Assembly: GCF_003265705.1 (NCBI RefSeq)
Contig: NW_020313057.1
Coordinates: 7,552,450 to 7,616,449 of the forward strand
DNA: 64,000 nucleotides
Direction: 5' to 3'
From: Callorhinus ursinus
Taxonomy: Eukaryota > Chordata > Mammalia > Carnivora > Otariidae
Of this stretch, positions 22,614-35,262 are shown one piece after another. The position numbers and the translations under genes were made by a program. The notes below the pieces were generated by a model. The model worked only from the letters and a program-made list of their open reading frames with translations, had not been told where the DNA came from and made no database searches. Positions within the stretch are counted from its first letter, which is position 1. Each line of letters begins with the position of its first letter.

Positions 22614-22800
22614 TGTATTAGGGCTCTGCAGCGAACCATAACCAGTAGGATACACATACACACACATATAAAAAGATTTATCATAAGGTATTGGCTCACA
22701 CAATTACAGAGGCTGAAAAGCCCCCATGATCTGCCATTGGGGAGGTCGAGAACTCGGAAAACTGGTGGTGAACTCAAGGGCCTGAGAAACAGACAGCCAA
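22614..22800 (+). mobile_element. ERVL-type LTR fragment (MLT2-like), 5' part
   Basis: It starts 'tgtattagggctctgcag' and continues 'accagtaggata', 'aaaagatttatcataaggta', 'ttggctcacacaattac', 'gaggctgaaaag' and 'atgatctgcc'. This is the 5' part of a common mammalian LTR. The 3' part is missing. Exact family uncertain. Confidence 0.5.
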
Positions 22801-24912
22801 TATATAGACATATCCTCTTATTATTTTTATCATTCAGAAAGTGTTTATTGAACATCTCTTTATGCTATGTTTTCAGGAGAATAATAAAAAAAGATACTCT
22901 CCAGATAATGATTAATACAGTCACTAAGGGCAAGACCTATAACTTAATGGTCTTGATTGTCTCCCCTGGCACTGTGTATAAAGCAGGCATTCAACAGACA
23001 TGTGCTCAATGACTGAATAAATGAAACATCATATGAAAAAAAATACAGTCTCATAGGAATAAGCAGACCTCCACAAACAGCTATCACACGAGATGTATTG
23101 AAAATGTCAGAAGCCCAGAAAGAGAAAGAAATCATTTACACCTGGAGTAATGAATGCACTCTTCACACAGCTGAAATTTGACTTATGCCGGGCCCAGGCC
23201 CTTTCATCATTAATTTCTAAAGGTATTTATGCTTTGACATATCATTCCTTCTTACCTGAAATGACTCCAGTCCTTACCTATAAAGTAATCTTTGAAAAGA
23301 TACATGGCCTTTTCTCACTGTTTTTATTTGCACCTAAACATATGACATTATTTCTATCACTGGCATTTTGATTCAATTCAACTGAGAAGTAGTGTGGAAC
23401 AGTAGTGGGGTGATTTAAAAAAAATGTTACCAAAGTTCTGTCATTTGCAAGTGGAGACATTTTGAGATTAGCTGCTAATGTCCATTAGTAATATTGTTAA
23501 AGTTTGATTTTATGGGGGAACAAATGGACATGTCAGAAATACTGTGATACTAGGCTAAACACTTCATCCCAAATTTAAATGATGGCTATAGAACTATCCA
23601 CATGAGAACCAAAACATTTTGTGAGTCTGAGTTGTCCAAAGAATTGCCAGTAATAAATGGACTAAGGACACTGAGACAGGAAGAAACATCACATGGACAG
23701 AGCAACTGTGCCTCTCAATAATTGGTCCACAGTTGTGTTTAGGGGAACTCGCCAATCTTGTTTTAATGATTTAATAACCATTCAACGAGAGCAACTGATC
23801 CATCAAGTTCTCTGTCAGGAGATATGGTGTGGGGCACTTATTCTGCATTATATTTCTATTTGTTAGACTTACTTTTCAGTTATATTTGACAGATTTTATT
23901 ATATACTTATGCTCAGCACCACAGTGATCATTGAATAAGATAGAAGAAAACCCGTAGTGTAATCAATAGGAAGCTAATCTTAGCTCCCTGGGGACATAAA
24001 CCATATTTTAGGTAACTCGGAATACTAAAAATATAGCATAGTTCTTCCTAAGGAAAGGATATATTTTTAAATAAAGGGTACATCTTTAATCTCCTATTTT
24101 GGAAGACTTAGCTAAAAAATTGTTTTATCTTCCTTCTAATGAATGATGCTGAAAAACTGGCAGGGATACACTATAGATGTTGACTACAAGAAGCCATTTA
24201 TATGTAATACATTATATTTCCATGTAACTCTGTTCTGTTGCTGAACTGCCTACTTCAAGTGGTCACAGGCTTATAAATGATAATTATTTTTTTGCCCTAG
24301 ACCTATCATTTGAAAGTATAACTTGCTTTCATTCTGTATGAAATTTCTAGACTTCTAGATTTGATCTAGATTTTCTAGGTTCTATTACTTAGTGTGTTTA
24401 GACTTTAGGCTTCATGTTTAGATTGAATATCAAGAATTTATGGTGTCCAATAAATAAGGCAAGCTCTATAAACTCCAGTTCAACACAAAGATAAAGATCC
24501 TACATTATTGAACCCGAATCACTCAGGATGGCCCACATCTTGGACACTCAAACAATGAAATTCATGATTTCAAAGGAAATTTTCTGAAGTTTCAAATTCG
24601 TATGATTCTATGCCACAGATATATGAGTAAACACCCACCATCTGCAAGAGAAACATTTTTGTGAAATTCGTGAATACATGATATGTATCTGGAAAAAGTA
24701 AATCAAGTGGCCGAACTTTGTTAACTACCTGCAAACACCTGGATTTCAGAAAGGTATCATTCACACCAGAATAACTGACTTGACTGTTTCTTTTGCTAAC
24801 CTAGCCTTACTCAGAAACTCTGAATCCAGGTTCTTACAAGAGCACTTGACTAGGTAGCTGGCATAGGGCAAATGTAGCCTGGTGCTGAAGTGAACCACAA
24901 TTCCTTTATATT

Positions 24913-24914
<2 letters not shown>
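22801..24914. other. Mostly unassigned; short L2 3' end
   Basis: Positions 22945-23025 resemble the last bases of L2 ('actgtgtataaagcaggc', 'caatgactgaataaatga'). I see no gene in the rest. Frames of 60-91 residues overlap each other on both strands and show no motif. Confidence 0.4.

Positions 24915-24955
<41 letters not shown>
24915..24955 (+). repeat. (AC)n microsatellite, about 20 units
   Basis: Uninterrupted dinucleotide run. The minus-strand 'VCVCVC' frames here are its translation. Confidence 0.97.
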
Positions 24956-24957
<2 letters not shown>

Positions 24958-27203
24958 AGTAGGAAACAACCATTTATCCAAATGCTTTAAAAAAGATTTA
25001 ATAGCCATGGCTATATTTTCTGCTGTTGCTTGACAGGCTAAGGCATCACTAGTATTTGATGTTTTGAGGCAATTATTTTTATTGCTGCTAATGAAAAAAG
25101 AGGTTGAGAACACATGGGGGAGCACTGTTCAGAGGCACGGTGTTAATAGAAAATCCAAAGGAGAAGGATTAATTTGTACATAGCCAGTGTGCATGGCTCC
25201 CACCTCTTTTCAGATAGCTGAGAGAGATGGCATTGTGCAATTACCAGGTTCCCTTGGACACCGTCTGTACCTTCCAGATCTCTGCCACTACTTGGAACTT
25301 ATGGGCCTTCTGGGAGGAACTTATAGGGTTAGTACATTTTTAAATCAAAACCAAAAATGCTGACACACTCAGAAGGGAGACTAAGTATTTACTATAAACT
25401 GTGGTTCTTTATTGGGTCAGGTGCTTTTGCAGTAAAAGTGGCTTTAAAATTATGCTGGTCTCATCAGAGGCAACCTGAAAAGTGTTCCTTTCTCAGCAGT
25501 AGCATCCCCTGACCCATAAACCTGTTGTTTAGCACAGTTTCAGAATCTTCTGTTTTCTGGCTATTTATAAGGCTGCTTTTTACCCCTCTGAGCTTCAGTT
25601 GGCCTCATGCAGCTTTAACAAGATCCCTGAAGAACCCAATTCAAAGAGATAAAAGGATGTATGTATGCACATCTGTTTTATGAGTAGATGAGAATCAGAG
25701 CCAAAGTGTTTTCTAAATATTTTAAGGGAATTTAAACAACAGGTATTGTTTCATGCTGAGTCTTTAGTGCAAAATGCAGGTATTTGGGGAATCTATGCAT
25801 ACAAAAACAATTAGATATCTGTACTGTAAAATGTATCAAATCTTTAACCATAAAACCCAAACCATAAGACGTCTGTGACAGAATTGCCAGACATCCTTGA
25901 AAAATATCCCAAATTAATCTCTTAATTTTTTCCCCATAAGCCATTAGCTAATAAGAGGAAATTTACACTTTGGAAGATTTAGTATGTTCTGTCCATCTAT
26001 TTTGGCTGTATCTTTGACCACCAAAGACAAAATTAATCATAAAAATATGGATAGAATGAGTAGAAAAAAAATACACAAGGAGTGTTAGCAACATCTGTAT
26101 CACATTAATCATGTTTACACCTCACGAATAGCAGAAAACAAGGGAAGGTATATTCATGGTGAAGGGTACCAAGTCTCCTTCTCTTTTATGAGTGATGTTA
26201 TTATTAGGAATATTTCATTTCTGAAATGTTAATCGTACATTTGGAAAGAAAACATGGCTTTAAGTGTTGACCTTTTCAAAGAGAAACAAGTCGTTCTGAG
26301 TTGTAAGGCCCCCAATATATATTCTGGGCTGAGCATCACATCATCTCCCGAGACAGAGAGAAGGCAGATCAAGACTGAGGGAATCTTGAAGGCGTTTGAG
26401 AAACAGGAAAACACCTGGGATTATCTTGGCATGGAGCTTCTGACGTGGCAGTGGGTGACACCTCTATGGGCAGAGATGAAGACGGTCCTCTTACTTGTGG
26501 GAGCTGCAGAGCTTACATTCTGACATACCCCCTGAGCTTGGGCAATTGGTTAAGGGGACAGAGGCATCTGTTTGTATGATGAAAATAGTCTGTTCAGATT
26601 TGGAACATATTACCTGAATGCAAGTAAGAAAATCCCTGTGGCTGACAGAATGTATGCCAGTTATGAACTTACTGCCTCTTGGATCCCCATCCACTCTTTC
26701 TTGTCTGCTGGTGATACTGGAATATTTCTGTGCTGACAGGTGGCTCAGTGTCAGTAGTGGGTTCTGGAAGGAGATTGGAGGAGAAAGGAGCATCTTCTGG
26801 TCTCCTCATGCTTCCCTTCCTTCTTGTTCCCGTGGCGCTGAGCTGGTGCTCACAGCTCCAGGAAAGCTCTGCCTTAATGTTTTAGGAGCATCACTCATGG
26901 CTTCATGACATCCACAGACAACCCTTCTGTGTGATGACTTTCTAGTTAGTTATGCAGGTGCCCCAGCCAATTCCCCCCAAGATTCAACACAAATCCTCCC
27001 CTCCAGCCCAATGGGCAACTTCCTGGTGAATTTCACTGGCATTCTGCCAGGCTGTTTCTGGACCGCCAGCCTCAGCCACCAAATCTGGAGGAGTTCTGGT
27101 CTGGAGCAACCCAGCAAACTCTGTTGCCAGCCAGTGGGCTGCACGTACCCTCTCAACAGTGTCTGAATCACAGACATCCCTTTCTCTGTTTGTTTTTCCC
27201 TTG
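24956..27203. other. Unassigned stretch, slightly higher GC at the right
   Basis: No repeat family or exon that I can defend over 2.2 kb. The part at 26250-27000 is less AT-rich and carries several overlapping 74-124 residue frames on both strands. None has a recognisable domain, and the co-occurrence on both strands argues against coding. It is the best stretch in the window in which to test for cross-species conservation. Confidence 0.35.
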
Positions 27204-27208
27204 AGCAC

Positions 27209-27596
27209 TGTATTAATTTACTTCTGCTGCCATAATAAAATACCACAGACCGGTGGCTTAAACAACAGACATCTATTTTTGCACAGCTCTGGAGGCGGAG
27301 AGTCCAGGGTGTAGGTGCCTGCAAATCTGGTTTCTGGTGAGGACTCTCTCCCTAACTTTCAAATGGCCACTTTCCTGCTGTGTCCTCAGATGGCCTTTCC
27401 TCTGTGCAAGAGCATCCCAGGTTTCTCTACCTCTTCTTATAAGGACAGCATTTATATTGGATTAAGGATCCTACCCATATGCTCTCCCTTAAGCTTAATA
27501 ACCTCCATAAAGGCTCTGTCTCCAAATGCAGTCACATTGGGGTTTGAGGCTTCAATATATGAATTTGGAGTGGAGGACACACGTTAGTCTGTAACA
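27209..27596 (+). mobile_element. Solo LTR, ERVL-type, with 5-bp target duplication
   Basis: A 388-bp element begins TG ('tgtattaatttac') and ends CA ('agtctgtaaca'). The direct repeat 'agcac' flanks it at 27204-27208 and 27597-27601. Internal text ('ctgccataataaaatacc', 'gtggcttaaacaacag', 'cttcttataaggacagc', 'ccaaatgcagtcacattgg') matches a widespread mammalian LTR that I place with the MLT2/ERVL group, which makes 5-bp duplications. There is no internal retroviral sequence, so it is a solo LTR left by recombination between two LTRs. The 90-residue frame inside it is not a gene. Confidence 0.75.
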
Positions 27597-27828
27597 AGCA
27601 CTCACCCTAAACTATAGATTATTCTTTACCATTCTCTTTTATTCTCATTTGCTAAATAGTTTCCTCTAAAGAGTTACAAATTCCTTATATATTAAACCTT
27701 TTCCATACAAATTACTGTGTGGTCAGTCTGCCTCCTGACTGGACCTGCTTGATGTAGGCGAGGGAGATGGACAGACCCAAATCCCCTTCTCCTTATGACA
27801 CTTTAGTGTAGAGAAATGAGCCTTTGCT

Positions 27829-27994
27829 GGGGCGCCTAGGTGGCTCAGCTGGTTAAGCATCCAACTCTTGATTTGGGGTCAGGTCATGATCTCAGGGTCC
27901 TAGGACTGAGCCCAGCATCAGGCTAGGTGTGGAGCCTGCTTGAGCTTCTCTCCCTTTGCTTCCCCTGCCCATTTTTCTCTCGAAAAAGAAAGAA
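27829..27994 (+). mobile_element. CAN-SINE with 17-bp target-site duplication
   Basis: Head 'gggcgcctaggtggctcag' and core 'ggtcatgatctcagggtcc', with an unusual short tail of GAAA units. The duplication 'agaaatgagcctttgct' lies at 27812-27828 and 27995-28011. Confidence 0.96.
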
Positions 27995-28011
27995 AGAAAT
28001 GAGCCTTTGCT

Positions 28012-28740
28012 TTGTTCCCATTTTGATAGCTCACCTAGTTACTCTAAGTGGCCTGGCTTTAACCTAAGCCTGCAGACTTGGTTTCATATATGATTTATAT
28101 CTATCTGCCTCTCCTGCAACTGGATTAAACCACATATGGGAAGATATCTAAACACTTCCTGATGAAGTCATTGCCATGATGTACTTGGACTAGAGTCCTT
28201 TAATCTTTGTGGTTGAGCCTAAACAAGTTCAACGTGATGGTCAGTCACCACAAAATGAATTTCTAAATATGATGACTGTTGAAAAATTTGTAACCCCATG
28301 TCCTGATTGCTTTGCCGATTGTTTCAAGAATCATTTAAGAATTAGGATCAGTGTGTGTCTCTCTCAGAAATCAGGATGCTAGGATTTCCTTCCCTGGTGA
28401 AATTACTGCAAAGTGACTCAGCTCCTTTGTGATTAGGTCTGACCCTGCTCTGTGTTACCAGGTTGCTTCCTGGCCAACTCAATTAAGGAAGAACTCCATG
28501 GGCCCAGCGCTGCCTGCTGGGTTGCCAGTTTAACTGCTACCTTCAACTCTGATTTCAGCAGGGTTTACAAAGGAGCTAATTTTTGGCTTTCTAATGGTTT
28601 GCATATAGATCACACAGAAAATACAATCTGTATCCCTCTCCACAACCCCGATTCCAGCCCCTGAATTTGTACTAAATAATTGAGGTCCTTCACTCACTGG
28701 TAAAAATATTACCTATCATATTAGAGCCCCCAAATTAATT
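28012..28740. other. Unassigned stretch
   Basis: No gene recognised. It contains one 70-residue frame without motifs. Confidence 0.4.
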
Positions 28741-28828
28741 AATTCCTTCCTCCCTCCCTCCCTCCCTTCCTTCCCCTTCTCTCACTTTCCTCCTGCCTCC
28801 CTTCCTTCCTTCCTTTCTTTTTTTTAAA
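28741..28828 (+). repeat. Polypyrimidine (TTCC/TCCC)n tract
   Basis: An almost pure C/T strand of about 85 bases, ending in a T run. The opposite strand is polypurine. Confidence 0.9.
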
Positions 28829-29134
28829 TAACATATTATCATTTCAAAGGATAGCCGGTTCTGCTATCTAGGGGCCCATTCTAAGGTGTAAGCATTGGGA
28901 TGCAAGTTCAGAGATCTGGGATACAGTAAAACCCCTACCTGAGAAAAGAGTAAATTGGGACAGAGAGGAGAGGGTTCAGATGTTGGAGCTACACGGGTTG
29001 GTGTGGTGAAACAGGAGCTTACAAGGGAAAAAGAAGGGTGACTGGCTCCCTGCCTCTAACCTCTTGGCAGTATGGCCTGAGCGGTGGGAGAAGAAACACA
29101 TCCAGTGAGAAACATGAGGTAATTTGCTATGAGA
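28829..29134. other. Unassigned short stretch
   Basis: No gene or element recognised. Confidence 0.4.
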
Positions 29135-29147
29135 GAAGATATCTTTT

Positions 29148-29322
29148 TTTTTTTTTTTTTAAGATTTATCTTATTGGAGGGGAGGGGCAGAGGGAGAGGG
29201 AGAAAGAATCTCAAGCAGACTCCATGATGAGCACAGAACCAGATGCAGGGCTCAATCTCATGACCTGAGCTGAAATCAAGAGTCAGACACTTAACCAAGT
29301 GCACCATCCAGGCACCCAGATG
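29148..29322 (-). mobile_element. CAN-SINE with target-site duplication
   Basis: Antisense: T run, 'aagatttatc', GA-rich tract, 'ctcatgacctgagctgaaat' and head 'caccatccaggcaccc'. Duplication 'gaagatatctttt' at 29135-29147 and 29323-29335. It is moderately diverged. Confidence 0.94.
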
Positions 29323-29335
29323 GAAGATATCTTTT

Positions 29336-30760
29336 AAAAGTCTCTCCTCTATCTTGCATTCTAAATCCTCAGCAAATTCTGTATCGGTTACTAGCATTTT
29401 TAGAGCCATAGAGCCATTTTGGAACCATGCATACTGAAATCTGCTTGGGTTATTGGCAGCACATAGAAAAACTGTAGCCAAGGACAGCCCCACATCCGAC
29501 AGTATAGGATACCCCACACTCTGAAGACACAGGAGTCAGAACTCTACTCTGGTCCTGTCACTTGCGTGCTGATAAGGCAAGAGTTGTGAGGATTAGATAT
29601 CAACACTTGCAGTCAGAAAGACACTGATGCATAGTGAGCAGGCAACAGATGTTTTATCTATTTTTAGTTTGCATGCTTTTGAAAGATAGGATTATTTGAT
29701 TCCAGGCATTAACCTCTCCCAAAATATGCATTCTCTTTTTAAGAACATTTGTTGATCTGACAGCTTTATACATAAAATACAAAGTTATAAAGTGAAGAAA
29801 TGTTATATCTAACCAATGAACCCAAATCTCTGTGTACCATTTAAATCACTTAGAACCTGATATAGTCACAAGTTCATTTGTTTATTCAATGAGCCTTCTT
29901 TCTGAGCCTAATGTCTAGATATGTTGTGAACTATTATAATATCATTAAGTCAGATTATGTTTCTTGGAAGTTGCTCTGATGATTGTATTAAACGAAAATA
30001 CGAGTGAAATCTTAACTAGAAGTGCCTCTGTTTTGCTAACTTTGGAAAACCTAATTTGGTAAAACCAATAGTGAGAAACTCATCTTGTTGGAAAAAGAGG
30101 AAAAAAACTAATGCATGAGTACTTTATAATGTTTACATGAAACCTAATTTAATCCAGTCCTCATGTGGGAAAAAAAAAAGCATTATCACATCTCTGTACA
30201 TTTGAGAAAATTGGTTTTTAAAATTGGTTTTAAAAGTAGGGATCTAAGCACTATACATGTATCACCCTTGGAAGTGCATCTGTAGGCATATCGGACAGTC
30301 TCACTCGATTCTCGTTTTTGTTTCTTGCTTGTTGCTCCAGTCCACTGTTAATCTGGCTTGTCATCTCTTACCTTCATCTTCCATTTTCAGTTCTTCCCAT
30401 AAACCTGATACAGACATGTCTTCTCTGCTCCTGTCCCTCTTCTTTCCATCTATTTCTTCCTGGGTTTTCTGAGTAGCCACCTACTTGAAGAAGTTTCATG
30501 GCCTCCCCCTTTCAAGTGTCAGTCCATTTGAATGATCTTTCGGGTGCCTCTCCCTGGGCTCCATTCAAGAAAAGATAGAAAAGACATCAAAGATCATTTT
30601 AGAAATAGTCATTGTACAGTAATCTGCACTGATGTTTTAAGACAACCCACATGATTAGATCATCTTTGTCATATAATTCATTTCGGATATCGAAAGTTAC
30701 CTAAATATGCAAACCATGGCAGCTCTGTTTCACATAGCAACATATGAATTACTTGATGGT
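29336..30760. other. Unassigned stretch
   Basis: About 1.4 kb with no gene or repeat that I recognise. Confidence 0.4.
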
Positions 30761-30892
30761 GGGGCACCTGGGTGGCTCAGTTATTTAAGTGTCCAACTCT
30801 TGATTTCGGCTCAGGTCATGATCTCACCTCCCACCCTGCTCACATGCAGGCTCTCCCTCTCTCAAAATAAGCTAATTAATTAATTAATTAAT
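30761..30892 (+). mobile_element. CAN-SINE, shortened
   Basis: Head 'ggggcacctgggtggctcag' and core 'ctcaggtcatgatctcacct', then a deletion of the middle. The tail has become (AATT)n at 30872-30892. Confidence 0.9.
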
Positions 30893-31250
30893 TGACAGTA
30901 GTTGCCAATGTGTGTGACTAAATAATCAAATAACTTTAGAGAAATCATCTTATTCCCATAAGCACATCTAAGAAGGGTGATTTGTGAAGTTGAAAATGTT
31001 GAAAGTCTTGTTTTCAGTGCAATTCAAACCAAAGAGAAAACTAGAAAAGAAAAAATAAATAAAATAAAACAAAACAAGATCCCAGCAACATATGATTTCA
31101 AAACCTTGGTGGAGGAAACATGTTAAAAGTACCAAGAACATTTATTTTATCCCAAGGGAAGTGATAAAATCTGCTTGTTCTTATATTCCGCTTAATTTCT
31201 GTACCCTTGGCAAATGATACCACTGAATCCCTCCTTCTAAATTCTTTCAT
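30893..31250. other. Unassigned stretch
   Basis: No gene recognised. A short A-rich (AAAT/AAAC) tract lies near 31050-31080. Confidence 0.4.
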
Positions 31251-31252
31251 TT

Positions 31253-33430
31253 CCCAGCTTTATCAAGCTGTAATCAGCGTGTAACATTCTGGAAGTTTAA
31301 GCTGCACAATATGATGATTTGATACACATATAAATTGTGAAATGATAACCATAGTAAGTTACTATGCTGTACATTAAATCCAGACTTATTCCTTTTACCT
31401 TGGAAGATGGTATCTTTTGAACATCTCCTTATTACATCCATCCCCTAACCCCTGACTACCACCAGTCAGCTCTGTTTCTATGAGTTCAGCTTTTCAAGAT
31501 TCCACATAGAAATGCAATCATACAGTATTTGTCTTTTTCTGCCTGACTAATTTCACTTAGTGAAATGCTCTCAGAGTTCATCCATGTGACAACCATGGAT
31601 ATCCATGTCACGGTTTCCCTCTTTTCTTGTGGCAGAATGTGACTGCATTTTATATGTATATACAGACAAACACATATACATACCACATCTTCTCTAGCCA
31701 TTTATCTGGCAATGGACATTCAGACTGTTTCCATGTTTCGGCTACTGTGAAAAGTGCTGCAATGAACATGGGAGTGCAGATACCCCTTCGAGAGAGTTAC
31801 TTCATTTCCTTCAGGTGTATACCCAGAATTCGGATTGCTGGATACTGTGGATAGTTCTATTTGTAAGTTTTTGAGGAATCATTGTACTGTTTTCTATAAT
31901 GGCTGCACCAATTCACAGTCACATCAACAGGGCTCTAGCGTTCCCTTCTTATCACATCTTCACCAGCATTTGTCATCTCCAGTCTTCTTATTAATAGCCA
32001 TTCTAACAGGTGTGACATGATATCTCATCACGGATTGGATTTGCATTTGCATGATGACTGGTGATGTTGAGCATCTTTTCATGTATGTGTTGGCTGTTTC
32101 TTTGGAAAAGTATCTATTCATGTCCTTTGCCCAGTTTTATACATTATTTGTATTTTGCTATTGAGTTGTATGATTTCCTTAATATATTTTCGATATTAAC
32201 CTCTTCTCAGATAGATGGTTTGTAAATATTTTCTCCCATTCCACAGATTGCCTTTTTGTTTATTGATTGTTGCTCCTTTTTTGTGCAGAAGTTTTTTATG
32301 TTTGGTATAGTTTCACTTACGGACTTAACACTTTTGTTGCTTGTGTTTTTGGTGTCATAAAAAGTCATTGCCAAGAACAAGATCAAGGAGTTCCTCCCCT
32401 ATGTTTTCTTCCAGGGATTTTACAGTTTTACATGTTAATGTTTAAGTCTTTAATCCATTTTGAGTTAATTTTTGTGAGTGGTATTAGATAGGGTCAATAT
32501 TATTCTTTGCATATGTGGACATCCAGTTTTCCCAGCACCGTTTATTGAAGAGACTCTCCTTTCCTCATTGAGTATTCTTGGCTCTGAAGAATATTAGTTG
32601 GTCATGTTTGTGAAGGTTTATTTCTGGGTTCTCAATTCTGTTCCGTTGTTCTATGTTTTTATGCCAGAACCATACTATCTTGATTATTGTAGCTCTGTAA
32701 TATAGTTTTGAAATCAGGAAGTGTGATGGCTTCAGCTTTGTTCTTCTTTTTCAAGATTGCTTTAGCTATACATTGTCTTTTGTGGTTTCATACAAATTTT
32801 AAGATTTTAAAAAATGATTTCTGTGTAAAATGGCATTAGAATTTTGATAGGAATTACATTGAACCTGTAGATGGTTTGGGGCAGTATGGACATTTTAACA
32901 ATTTAACTCTTCTGATCTGTGAATGTGATATAGATTTCCATTTGTTTGTGTCATCTTTAACTTCCTTTATCCATGTCCTATAGTTTGTGGGGTATAGATA
33001 TTTCACTTCCTTGGTTAAATTTATTCCTAAGTATTTTACTGTTTTTGGTAGTATTGCAAATGTGATTGTACTTTTTATTTTAGTATATGGAAATGCAACC
33101 AACTTTTGTATATTGATTTTTATCCTGCAAATTTACTGAATTTGTTTATTATTTCTAATATTTTTTTGATGGAGTCTTTAAGATTGTCTATATACAGGGT
33201 GATGTCATCAGCAAAGGGAGATCATTTACTTCTTCCTTTCCAATTTGGGTTTTTTTTTTTTTTCCTTGTGTAATTGCTCAGGCTACGACGTCCAGTACTG
33301 TGTTGAATAGGAGTGGTGCAGGTGGGCACCTTTGATTTGTTCTTGATCTTAGGAGGAAAGTTTTCAACCTTTCACCATTGACTGTGTTAGCTGGGGGTTA
33401 TTGTATAGGGCCTTCATGATGCTGAAGTTG
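31253..33430 (-). mobile_element. L1 3' half, antisense, about 2.2 kb
   Basis: From the left: reversed 3' UTR, then the ORF2 C-terminus on the minus strand, 'TWMNSESISLSEISQAEK' and 'DKYCMI' (31486-31600). ORF2 then runs upstream to about 33430. Near 33100-32860 the minus strand reads 'KYLGINLTKEVKYLYPTNYR', a conserved region after the reverse transcriptase core. Stops and frameshifts break ORF2. It is 5'-truncated inside ORF2. Confidence 0.88.
32854..33102 (-). pseudogene. L1 ORF2 fragment (post-RT region)
   Basis: An 82-residue readable stretch with 'KYLGINLTKEVKYLY' and 'DDTNKWKSISHSQIRRVKLL', as in the L1 ORF2 protein downstream of its RT domain. No catalytic core is present in this frame. 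It is a dead remnant within the larger antisense L1. Confidence 0.85.
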
Positions 33431-33930
33431 TCTGAACTTTGTTATTTCTCAATATCTGAATGCACCACTTCATGTTCACAGTAAGCTTGCATAATTTATT
33501 TCCTCATTATTCATGTTATTGAAATCATATTGTAGCTCTTTATGTTCTGTTAGGTATCACAGGTGTAATAGTAAATGACACATGGCCCTAATTTTTAAGA
33601 TGTTTTCCTGTTGTTGGGAAGACAGTTAAGTAAGTTGGCATTGAAAGAATAGGGGCAATTTTGTTGCTATAGAAGTTTGGGCACTAAGGCCTTTAGTAGG
33701 AGGTCCCTAGAACATTTTAAATGTGAATGGAAATGGGTTCAAAGAAAGAGATCTTTGCCTCACAGCCTTCTTATATACCCCTTACCTGATAGCATCAGAC
33801 AGTGGTGATCTCTTGCCTGCATGTCACCAAGGTGTGACAGCTAATCTTTACCCTATCCTACTTGGCTTTTTCTCATCCATTGACCTTCCTTTGTGTCGAA
33901 AACTCTGATCTTTGGGCTGGGGCATTGGAA
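33431..33930. other. Unassigned stretch
   Basis: No gene recognised. Confidence 0.4.
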
Positions 33931-33934
33931 GGAA

Positions 33935-34145
33935 GCTTTGGAGAGCATTAGATTTGAAGTCAGGCAGACATTGGATTTCAACCCAGTCTCTGTCTCTTAC
34001 TGAACTTGAATAGTTCCCCCACCATTTAAACCTCAGCCTCCCCCACATGTCAAGTGAAGCTAATAATAATGCTTATGTAATAAGGCATCTAAAGTATGTA
34101 ACATGTTCCTGGTATATACAGGATACATAATAATTATTAGTTTCT
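33935..34145 (+). mobile_element. MIR SINE
   Basis: Sense MIR: 'tttgaagtcaggcagacattgg' type text, 'tctgtctcttactgaact', 'aataataatgcttatgtaat' and 'ataattattagt'. Diverged but in consensus order. Confidence 0.7.
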
Positions 34146-34389
34146 TTTTTTTTCAAATTAGGGTTGTTGAACAGATGTGCAACCAATTCTTGGAAATGCT
34201 ATTCAGACCAAAACCCCTCCCAGAATTTCAGACAGTAGAACATCCTTTGACATTAATAAGGGTTGGGATAATCTAAAAGGCACGATCTGCAATTTCTCAC
34301 ACTTACCATGTTTTATGCCACTGTGGTTTTGCATCTGCAGTACAACCAAAGAACTCTTGTTACTCATGCTTCATGGCTCACTTTGATGT

Positions 34390-34665
34390 CAGATCCTCCG
34401 AGCTACTTCCCTAATCTGCCCTTTCTTCTCCAGAGTAAGTTGTTCATTTCCTGCCATGTATTTCAACAAATATGTAGTTCTCAGAGTATGGCCCACCTGC
34501 ATCATATACTTTGTATAGTTTATTTTGTTATACATGTCAAACTATATTTCAGTTATTTTATGTGTCTATATGTAGAAGCGGCATTTTATTTCAAACCCAT
34601 ATTTGCAGTACCTAGCTGTATGTTGAGTGACCGCTTAGTAAATATATGAATAGCTGAATGGGCAG
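34390..34665 (+). mobile_element. L2 LINE 3' end
   Basis: 'tttcttctccagagtaag' near 34420, 'tttgcagtacctagctgta' near 34602 and 'cttagtaaatatatgaatag' at the end follow the final 250 bases of L2. Old, with no ORF. Confidence 0.55.
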
Positions 34666-34959
34666 ATGACTGGACAAATAAAAGAAAGATTGAATGATTT
34701 GGGAAAATGAATTTTTACTTGGTACATAGCTCTAACAAGAGTTGGGAAGATAAATTAGACATAGTCCTTCTGATAATGTGACAAATAAGACAACTAATTG
34801 GTAAATTTCATGTAAATAAGAAAGCAAAATATATTCAGAACTCCAAATCTTGAATTCATGATCTTTATATATAGGTCTTTACATACTGATCTAGTTCCCA
34901 GTCTAAATGGATCCTTCATACCAAACTCAAGAGTAAGAATTGTGTGTGCGTGTGTTTAG

Positions 34960-35157
34960 GGGGCGGGTGGTACCCAGGTGGCACAGTCAGTTAAGCATCC
35001 GACTTTTGGTTTTGGGTCAGGTCATGATTTCAGGGTCATGAGACTGAGCCCTATATCGGGCTCCTCGCTCAGCACAGTATCTGCTTGAGACTCTCTCTCC
35101 GTCTGCCCCTCCCCCTGCTCTCTCTCTCTCTCTCAAATGAATAAAAGATTAAAAAAA
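34960..35157 (+). mobile_element. CAN-SINE
   Basis: Head 'gggcgggtggtacccaggtgg', core 'gggtcaggtcatgatttcag', CT-rich tract and A-rich tail. The duplication 'aattgtgtgt' lies at 34938-34947 and 35158-35167. Twelve extra bases (34948-34959) sit between the first repeat and the SINE head. Confidence 0.9.
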
Positions 35158-35159
35158 AA

Positions 35160-35262
35160 TTGTGTGTATATAATATGTCATATATTATTATAACATATTA
35201 TATATTATAAAATATATATTTTTATATAATATGCAATATACATATATATGTATAATCAACTT
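35160..35262. repeat. AT-rich low-complexity tract
   Basis: TATA-rich sequence at the 3' side of the SINE. Confidence 0.75.

Noticed and set aside
26229..27324. Cluster of 61-124 residue frames on both strands, considered as possible exons
   Set aside because: The frames overlap on opposite strands and show no motif or consistent splice-site pattern. The right end runs into the LTR at 27209.
29056..29517. 153-residue minus-strand frame
   Set aside because: Its middle is the SINE at 29148-29322, and the flanks show no family resemblance.
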